Shown in pieces: positions 14,638 to 20,110 of a stretch of DNA of 20,110 nt; the stretch's first letter is position 1; every line of letters starts with the position of its first letter. A model generated the notes under the pieces. That model did no database searches. It saw nothing but the letters and a program-made list of their open reading frames with translations, and was not told where the DNA came from. This DNA comes from CAYMRB01 sp964392615 (GTDB lineage: Bacteria; Planctomycetota; UBA8108), in NCBI GenBank assembly GCA_964392615.1, contig CAYMRB010000155.1, positions 1-20,110 on the forward strand, in the 5' to 3' direction. Both the position numbers and the translations under genes were made by a program.

Positions 14638-16170
14638 ATGGGCAACGTTCTGGCGTACGACTTCGGCACGGGCGGAATCAAGGCGTCGATCTATCAGCCG
14701 GACGGGAAGTGCTCGGCGTCGCACGCGGCGACCTACGAGACGCACTACCCCAGACCCGGCTGGCACGAGCAGGACCCGGAAGCGTGGTGGCAAGCGACGA
14801 TCGAGGCCACGCGACGGCTGCTGGAGGAGTGGAGCGGCTCGCCCGACTCGATCGCCGCGATCGGCCTGTCCGGGCACTCGCTCGGCGTCGTGCCGTTCGA
14901 CGAGTCCGGCAAGCTCCTGCGCGAGCGCGCCTTGATCTGGTCGGACTCCCGGCCGGACTCGCAGCCGGAGCAGTTCTTCAAGAGCGTCGACGAGGAGACC
15001 TGGTACCTCACCACCGGCAACGGCTTTCCAGCGCCGCTCTACACGGTCTTCAAGATCATGTGGTTGCGGGACAACGAGCCGGAGGTCTTCCGCAAGATCC
15101 ACAAGGTCCTCGGATCGAAGGATGCGATCAACTACCGCATGACGGGCGTGATGGCCACGGACCACTCCTATGCCTCGGGCTCGGGAGTGTGGAGTCTTGC
15201 TGACTGGCGCTACGACGATCGACTCGTCGGCGCGAGCGACCTGGACGGCTCGATCTTCCCCGACGCGGTCCGCTCGAGCGATGTCATCGGCAATCTCACG
15301 CCCGAGGCCGCCGAGCAGCTGGGCCTGTCGACGAGCGTGAAGGTCGTCGCCGGTGGCGTCGACAACAGCTGCATGGCGCTCGGCGCGCGGGCGTATCGCG
15401 ACGGCGACGTCTACAACTCCATGGGCTCGAGCAGCTGGCTGGCGGTGACGGACGCGAAGCCTCTGCTCGACACGGCCAGTCGATCCTACGTGTTCGCGCA
15501 CATCGTGCCCGAGAAGTTCACCAGCGCTCTCGGCGTGTTCTCGACCGGATCGAGCTTTCGCTGGATGCGCGAGCAGCTCGGCACGAATCTCGACGCTCGC
15601 GCCGAGGCGGAGGGGCGCAGCACCTATGACGTCATGCTCGAGCTGGCCGCGACGAGCCCGCTGGGAGCGGGCGGCGCGATGTTCCTGCCGCACCTGGCGG
15701 GAGGATCATCGCTGGAGCCCAGCGCGAACATCCGTGGCGCGTTCGTCCAGATCGACCTGGGCACGACGCAAGCCGATCTTTGCCGCGCCGTCGTCGAGGG
15801 CATCGCGATGGCCCAGACGCTGGCGTTGCGCCATCTGGAGAGACTCTCGCCGCTGAGCGCCGAGATCCTCGCCGTCGGCGGCGGAGCTCGCAGCGATTTC
15901 TGGATGCAGATCTACGCCGACCTCTACGGCAAGAAGCTGCTGCGGAGCCAGGTCGGCGAGCAAGCGGCAGCTCTCGGCGCGGCCGCGGCGGCGTTCGTCG
16001 GCCTCGGACTGTGGGACGACTACGCTCCCATCGCCGATGTCCATCGCATCACGGATATCAAGACGCCGGACGCCGACCACACGGCGGCCTACGCCAAACG
16101 CCTGGCGATCTACGAGAAGCTCAACCGCCACCTCAGTGACGTCGGCGACGACATCGCCGCGTTGGGGTAG
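14638..16170 (+). CDS. FGGY-family carbohydrate kinase (xylulokinase-like)
   Basis: A 510-residue cytosolic sugar kinase of the hexokinase/actin fold. The phosphate-1 motif is AYDFGTGGIKAS (6-17), the catalytic base is Asp242 in GGVDNSCMALGA, and the adenosine motif is LAVGGGARSDFW (411-422). The overall form is closest to xylulokinases, but FGGY specificity cannot be read from motifs alone; ribulose, fuculose, glycerol or an autoinducer-like sugar are also possible. It follows the aldolase by 30 bases, with an AAAGG site before the ATG, and ends the operon. The likely role is to phosphorylate the sugar that the DeoC-like enzyme then splits. No transporter for the sugar is encoded in the window. 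Confidence 0.9.
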   Translation: MGNVLAYDFGTGGIKASIYQPDGKCSASHAATYETHYPRPGWHEQDPEAWWQATIEATRRLLEEWSGSPDSIAAIGLSGHSLGVVPFDESGKLLRERALIWSDSRPDSQPEQFFKSVDEETWYLTTGNGFPAPLYTVFKIMWLRDNEPEVFRKIHKVLGSKDAINYRMTGVMATDHSYASGSGVWSLADWRYDDRLVGASDLDGSIFPDAVRSSDVIGNLTPEAAEQLGLSTSVKVVAGGVDNSCMALGARAYRDGDVYNSMGSSSWLAVTDAKPLLDTASRSYVFAHIVPEKFTSALGVFSTGSSFRWMREQLGTNLDARAEAEGRSTYDVMLELAATSPLGAGGAMFLPHLAGGSSLEPSANIRGAFVQIDLGTTQADLCRAVVEGIAMAQTLALRHLERLSPLSAEILAVGGGARSDFWMQIYADLYGKKLLRSQVGEQAAALGAAAAAFVGLGLWDDYAPIADVHRITDIKTPDADHTAAYAKRLAIYEKLNRHLSDVGDDIAALG

Positions 16171-16189
16171 TCCGCCGAGCGAGGGTTCG
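16171..16189. other. Very short spacer between convergent genes
   Basis: Only 19 bases separate the TAG of the kinase from the TAG of the lipoprotein gene on the other strand. I see no stem-loop and no T-run that would make a rho-independent terminator. Confidence 0.7.
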
Positions 16190-19100
16190 CTACAGCGCCC
16201 GACGCCGCACGCGACGCGTTTGATACTCGTCGAGGTACTCGCGGTACGCAGCGTCGTCGCGCTGCTCGGCGGCGTCCGGCGGGTAGCGCTTCATGGCGCG
16301 GAGCGGCAGCGGCTCGACCGAACCGCCCGTCGCGTTGTGATAGCCGGCTTCCTTCGCCCAGCCGCTGACGCGGAGGAAGTACGTGTAGCGACGCCCGGCG
16401 CGCGGTGGCGTGGGTGCGGCGAGCTCGATCTCGACGCGATCGCCGCTCACCAGCACGACGAGGCGATCGTCGTGCTCGCGCAGAAGCGGCTCGACGTCGC
16501 CGTAACGCGTCGCGCAGCCGATCGTGGGCGCCAGCCAATCGTCCGGCGCCGCGGCGTTCCAATCGTACGTCTGCTCGTGCAACGACTTGTCGCCGACGAT
16601 GCGGGAGTAGCCATGGAAGCCGAGCTGCGCACTGCGCGGCGCCAGCTTCTTGACGCGTAGCGCATCGCCCGACGCGAGCTTCACGCGCTTGTCGGAGTCC
16701 CCGACGACGACGCGCTCGATGTCGCGGACGCACAGGATGTGGTCCCACAGGAATCGGTGCCGGCCCGAGAGCCGAAGGCGTGCGCCCGCCGGCACGGCGC
16801 CGTCGGGCAGGAACGCGACCATCGTCCGATCCATGCCTGCCGGCACGCCGAGATCTTCGAGGAGCACGCGCTCGCCGCCTCGTGGCTCGACGAGCTCGAG
16901 ACGCAACGGCCCCCAGGTGCGTCCGTTCTGCGCCAGCGAGTAGACGACGGTCGAGTCGTACCACGCGATCCGTCCGGTCAACAGCAGCGCCGTCGTCTCG
17001 GTCGCCGCGGTCAGCTCGAGCCCGTAGCGCTCGACCCAGCCGCCCCACTGGCTCGGCGCGTCCGCGTAACCGTGCACGTACTCGCGATCGCGCGTCGACA
17101 CCAGACTCGTGCGCTCCGCGCCATCCTCGAGAGTCACGAGACTCTGCGGCGGCGTCGCCTCGTCACGCCGCGCGACCAAAAGCTCGAGCGGTCCGTACGT
17201 CGGCTGCTTCGTGCTCTCGTTGGTCCACACCTCGTGATCCGCTGAGTGCTCGACGACGCGCAACTCGATCGCATCGAGGTACGCTGTTTCGCGCAGCTCC
17301 TCGGTCACCGCGATGCGCAGCACGCCATCGCGCTCGACGAGTAGCTCGCCGGGAATGCGCACCCACTCCTCGGGATCGAGCATCGGCTCTGCGCCGGGTG
17401 GCAGCCACTCGTCGAGCGGCGCGATGCCCAGCACATCCGTCACGAACTGCCAGCCGTTCGGCCCATACGCGTACAGGAACGGACAGCTCGCGACCAGCCC
17501 TTCCTTCTGGCGGAACATCGCGCTGCGGCGTCCACCACGCTCGGCGAGGTGCTCCGTCAGATCGGGCAGCGGCAGAGCCTGCACGATGCCTTGCGGCCAC
17601 CGCAATCGCAGCCCATCGACATCGTCGATCGACGTCACGCCGAGGCCGATGTGCAACCCGCTCGTGCGCCGCAGCAGCCGATTCTGATAGAGCTGACCTG
17701 CGAAGATCTCGACGACCGTACCGGTCGCTCGTGCGTTGTCCTTGCCGCCCTGCGGCCGCAGCGAAAGCGACGCGTACGCCGGCGTCGCATCCAGCGCGAA
17801 GACGGTGAGGCCCGCGCCCGGGTCGCCGACGACGATCTCGAGTCGTCCGTCCCCATCGAGATCGACCGCGTCGACCGTGCGCGCGGCGCTCGGAGCATCG
17901 AACGCGCGCTCGAGGTCGCGCTCGAACGTACCGCCCCGGGTATTGCGCAGCACGACGACCGACGCTGCAGTCGCCAGCAGGATGTCGAGATCGCCGTCGT
18001 TGTCGATATCCGCCGCACACGCGTCCGTCGCGGTCGGATCCTCGGCGGTGACCGGATCGCCGACGCGCAGCTGGTAGGGCGCTCCGAGCCGATCGGCGTT
18101 CAACGCGCGCGCCCAGCCGGAAGCGCCGCCGGCCGCGAAGAAGTCCGGCGCGCCGTCATTATCGAAATCGTCGACGAGCACTCGCGAGCGCTTGCCGAGG
18201 CCCGGCAGCGCGACGCGATCGAACGTGCCGTCGCGACGATTCAGAAACGTCTCGACGCCGTTCCGACTCGCGAACACGACGTCGAGATCGTTCGCCTGAT
18301 CGACGTCGTGCGCATCGATCGAGACGCCGCCCTCTGCCGCGAGTTCGAGCGCCCCGAACGGCTGCTGCACGGTGAACGTGCCGTCAGCGTTGTTGCGCAG
18401 CACGCACGCGCCGGGCCCCGTCGCGTCGCCGCCCAGCTTCCCTGCGGCGACGATGTCGACATCGCCGTCGTGGTCGATGTCGACCGCGATCGCGGCCTCG
18501 AGCGCGGCGTCGCGAACGACCGCGGCGCCTTCCTCGGCGAGCTCGATCGGTGCGACCTCGTACGCGCCCGTCTTCGAGAGCCGCGCGACGGCGACGCCCC
18601 GCGTCTTCACCAGGAGGATTTCGTCCGCGCCGTCATTGTCGAGATCGGCCGGCAGCCCATCGACGACGTCGCCTGCCGCGTTGGAGCCGAAGGCGTTCTC
18701 GATGACCGTCGGTCGGCCGCCGCCGGTTCGCAGCAAGGCCAACCGCGACAGGCCGACGAACAGCATGCCGAGCGCAGGAGTGCCCACATCGATCAGACGC
18801 ACTCGTGTCACGCCGGCGATGGGAGCCTCGCCGAGCATCTCGCCCGCCGTGTTGCGCCACGACAGCTTCGCGCGCGCCGGCTCGACCGCCGCTCGAGGAT
18901 GCGGCCGCAGCGTGATCGCGGTCAGGTCGCACTTCTCCAGCTCCGGCTGGCTCTTGGGGAGCGCCTTGAACCGGGCCAGCACCTCCTTGGCTTCGTCGTT
19001 GCGTCCGAGCTGACGCAGTGTCATGCCGCGCTTGAAGAGCGCGGGGCCGTGTGTCGGGTCGATCGCCAGGACACGATCGAAGCTCGCGAGCGCGGCCTCG

Positions 19101-19657
19101 TGCTGCTCGGTCAGCTCCTGCATGTAGCCGTGCTGGAACCAGCCGTAGATGTGCTTCGGCAGACGCGCCGTCACCGAGCCAAAGCGCCGCGTCGCGACGG
19201 CGTAGTTGCGGCGTCGCTTCTCGAGAAGGCCACTGACGTAGTCGAGGTCCGGCGGCGCCTGCCCGCGGGACCTCGCGTAGAGCGCGCGGGCTGCGTCGAT
19301 CGCGGTCGCACACGCGTCGAGCTCCCCGCCGAGGAGCAGCGTCTTCGCCTGGTTGAGTCGATCCGCGACGACGTCGGGCTCGAGCTCCGCGAGTCGCGCG
19401 TAGTACCGCGATGCTTCCTGGAACCCCTCCTCGCTGTCGCGCTCGGCGTGCAATTTGGCCGTCGCGCGCAGGCGGTGGGTATCCGTCACCTTCGACAGTA
19501 CGTTCTGCGGCGGCGTCGACCCGGCCGCTGGTGCGACAGCCGGGTCAGCCCCGCGAATCGCGCCGGGCATGCAGGAAGTCAGACACACGCACGCCGCCGC
19601 CAGACACGCGGCAGCGATGCGCGCAGCCACGCGGTCCGCGCCGATGACGATTGCCAT
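16190..19657 (-). CDS. Lipoprotein with TPR, FG-GAP/VCBS propeller, ASPIC/UnbV and a long conserved-type C-terminal region
   Basis: A 1155-residue exported protein. Residues 1-29 are a lipoprotein signal with lipobox LTSC (Cys29). Residues 60-235 contain TPR-like helices (for example ASFDRVLAIDPTHGPALFKRG). Residues 330-630 are an FG-GAP/VCBS propeller with calcium-type loops (DLDNDGADE, DIDHDGDVD, DFDNDGAPD, DIDNDGDLD, DLDGDGRLE); the DVDQANDLD copy has lost the glycine. Residues 630-700 resemble ASPIC/UnbV (LHIGLGVTSIDDVDGLRLRWPQG). From 715 to the end is a region beginning PFLYAYGPNGWQFVTDVLG, often appended to such proteins in acidobacteria and planctomycetes, with no assigned function. 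A GGGAGGGGGA site fixes the start at 19657, and the start overlaps the thioredoxin stop as TGATG. It is probably anchored at a membrane surface; its ligand is unknown. Confidence 0.87.
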   Translation of the reverse strand: MAIVIGADRVAARIAAACLAAACVCLTSCMPGAIRGADPAVAPAAGSTPPQNVLSKVTDTHRLRATAKLHAERDSEEGFQEASRYYARLAELEPDVVADRLNQAKTLLLGGELDACATAIDAARALYARSRGQAPPDLDYVSGLLEKRRRNYAVATRRFGSVTARLPKHIYGWFQHGYMQELTEQHEAALASFDRVLAIDPTHGPALFKRGMTLRQLGRNDEAKEVLARFKALPKSQPELEKCDLTAITLRPHPRAAVEPARAKLSWRNTAGEMLGEAPIAGVTRVRLIDVGTPALGMLFVGLSRLALLRTGGGRPTVIENAFGSNAAGDVVDGLPADLDNDGADEILLVKTRGVAVARLSKTGAYEVAPIELAEEGAAVVRDAALEAAIAVDIDHDGDVDIVAAGKLGGDATGPGACVLRNNADGTFTVQQPFGALELAAEGGVSIDAHDVDQANDLDVVFASRNGVETFLNRRDGTFDRVALPGLGKRSRVLVDDFDNDGAPDFFAAGGASGWARALNADRLGAPYQLRVGDPVTAEDPTATDACAADIDNDGDLDILLATAASVVVLRNTRGGTFERDLERAFDAPSAARTVDAVDLDGDGRLEIVVGDPGAGLTVFALDATPAYASLSLRPQGGKDNARATGTVVEIFAGQLYQNRLLRRTSGLHIGLGVTSIDDVDGLRLRWPQGIVQALPLPDLTEHLAERGGRRSAMFRQKEGLVASCPFLYAYGPNGWQFVTDVLGIAPLDEWLPPGAEPMLDPEEWVRIPGELLVERDGVLRIAVTEELRETAYLDAIELRVVEHSADHEVWTNESTKQPTYGPLELLVARRDEATPPQSLVTLEDGAERTSLVSTRDREYVHGYADAPSQWGGWVERYGLELTAATETTALLLTGRIAWYDSTVVYSLAQNGRTWGPLRLELVEPRGGERVLLEDLGVPAGMDRTMVAFLPDGAVPAGARLRLSGRHRFLWDHILCVRDIERVVVGDSDKRVKLASGDALRVKKLAPRSAQLGFHGYSRIVGDKSLHEQTYDWNAAAPDDWLAPTIGCATRYGDVEPLLREHDDRLVVLVSGDRVEIELAAPTPPRAGRRYTYFLRVSGWAKEAGYHNATGGSVEPLPLRAMKRYPPDAAEQRDDAAYREYLDEYQTRRVRRRAL

Positions 19658-20049
19658 CAGAGATCCCCCTCCCGCAGCCTGCCCTGGTGAATCTTCGTGA
19701 TCTTGCCGTCGGCGTCGAACACGACGGTCAGCGGAATGCCCATGCGCTCGAGGTCGAACAGGCGCCCCGCCTGCTGCGGTGAGATCGTGTGGGTCTCGAA
19801 GCCCCACGACTTCTTCGCCCACAGGTCCTTCACGGCCTGTGTCGCGCTCGGCGGATCGAGGCTGACACCGACGACGCGGTACTTGCCGTCCGCGTGGAGC
19901 TTCGCGAGAACCGGCATCTCGGCGATGCAGCTCGCGCACGTCGTTGCCCAGAAGTTGACGAGAAGCGGCTTCTTGTCGTCGGCTGACGCGCGCAGCGCGA
20001 GCTTCTTCGTCGCGCCGTCGAGCGCCGCGACATCGAGGTCGCCCCGCAG
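19657..20049 (-). CDS. TlpA/ResA-like thioredoxin, 5' end missing
   Basis: About 130 residues of a thioredoxin-fold protein, read from the minus strand. The core is LLVNFWATTCASCIAEMP with active site Cys-Ala-Ser-Cys, followed by VVGVSLD and the cis-proline segment MGIPLTVVFDADG. This is the TlpA/ResA/AhpC-TSA-type pattern of periplasmic thiol-disulfide oxidoreductases. The N-terminus, including any signal peptide, is missing: an in-frame stop appears at 20050-20052, just where the sequence turns into G/C runs, which I take as bad sequence rather than a true stop. Its stop overlaps the start of the lipoprotein gene (TGATG), so the two are made together. It probably reduces or shuffles disulfides outside the cytosol. 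Confidence 0.8.
   Translation of the reverse strand: MRGDLDVAALDGATKKLALRASADDKKPLLVNFWATTCASCIAEMPVLAKLHADGKYRVVGVSLDPPSATQAVKDLWAKKSWGFETHTISPQQAGRLFDLERMGIPLTVVFDADGKITKIHQGRLREGDL
19664..19673 (-). promoter_or_regulatory. Strong ribosome binding site that fixes the lipoprotein start
   Basis: GGGAGGGGGA on the minus strand, six bases before the ATG at 19657. The frame stays open to the window edge, but the lipoprotein signal begins at this ATG. Confidence 0.8.
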
Positions 20050-20110
20050 CTAGCCCGGCCGCCCGCGGGGCCCGGGGGGGCGCCGCTCCCCGCAGCGGCA
20101 CCGCTTGGCG
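20041..20110. other. Degraded, extremely G/C-rich window end
   Basis: Runs of G and C (for example ggggcccgggggggg-like tracts) begin exactly where the thioredoxin frame breaks. They resemble the flank of the N gap near 9543-9600. This is likely contig-end error, with no reliable gene in it. Confidence 0.6.

Noticed and set aside
16171..16189. Bidirectional rho-independent terminator
   Set aside because: The spacer is too short and contains no stem-loop with a T-run.
17549..19690. 713-codon plus-strand open frame opposite the lipoprotein
   Set aside because: Low-complexity arginine/aspartate composition mirrors the calcium-loop codons of the real gene on the other strand.
16190..20101. Lipoprotein gene starting at the window edge (1303 codons)
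   Set aside because: The first 148 residues are arginine-rich antisense-type noise overlapping the thioredoxin gene in another frame. The lipoprotein signal and strong ribosome site fix the start at 19657.
1..20110. tRNA, rRNA, CRISPR arrays, complete insertion sequences
   Set aside because: No cloverleaf-like or rRNA-like stretch, no regularly spaced direct repeats with unique spacers, and no transposase with terminal inverted repeats were seen.

Overview
This is a very GC-rich window from a draft assembly: it contains a 10-base N gap, and its right edge looks degraded. The gene content suggests a bacterium with a large redox and carbohydrate accessory genome, most likely a planctomycete or a relative. 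The grounds are two membrane-anchored PQQ-like beta-propellers with the 'WPxFRG' opening, an NHL-type propeller, a TPR/FG-GAP/ASPIC-UnbV lipoprotein, and tightly overlapped genes. This placement is an inference from protein style; no rRNA or marker gene is present.

Layout. (1) Bases 1-232 hold an incoming open frame of uncertain nature and a 6/12-bp tandem repeat. (2) Bases 233-12519, minus strand, form a run of ten genes with overlaps or gaps of no more than about 22 bases, read from right to left: a PQQ-like propeller, an NHL propeller, a tiny Tat-signal four-cysteine protein, a Tat-signal four-cluster ferredoxin (NapG/HybA-like), a NapH-like polytopic Fe-S protein, a second PQQ-like propeller with three membrane helices, a NuoE-NuoE-NuoF fusion, a [2Fe-2S]/NuoG/GltD-like flavoprotein, an ArsP/YraQ-type permease and a small thioredoxin-like protein. 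(3) Bases 12520-12707 are a divergent control region. (4) Bases 12708-16170, plus strand, hold a three-gene carbohydrate module: a YqhD-type iron alcohol dehydrogenase, a DeoC-family aldolase and an FGGY kinase. (5) Bases 16190 to about 20049, minus strand, hold a TlpA-like thioredoxin cut by the window edge, translationally coupled to a 1155-residue TPR/FG-GAP/UnbV lipoprotein.

How the genes may work together. In the ten-gene cluster, the NuoEF-like and GltD-like proteins have no export signals and should sit in the cytosol handling NADH. The NapG/NapH-like pair, the small Tat protein and the propellers should sit in or outside the membrane. The permease and thioredoxin-like protein end the operon. 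No terminal catalytic subunit (hydrogenase, formate dehydrogenase, nitrate reductase) is encoded. The cluster therefore looks like a complete but unassigned electron-transfer route between NADH and the quinone pool or the periplasm, possibly ending in thiol/disulfide chemistry. The flavoprotein resembles the third subunit of Sporomusa-type (Stn) bifurcating transhydrogenases but appears to lack the NADPH-binding fold. This cluster is the best candidate in the window for an undescribed system.
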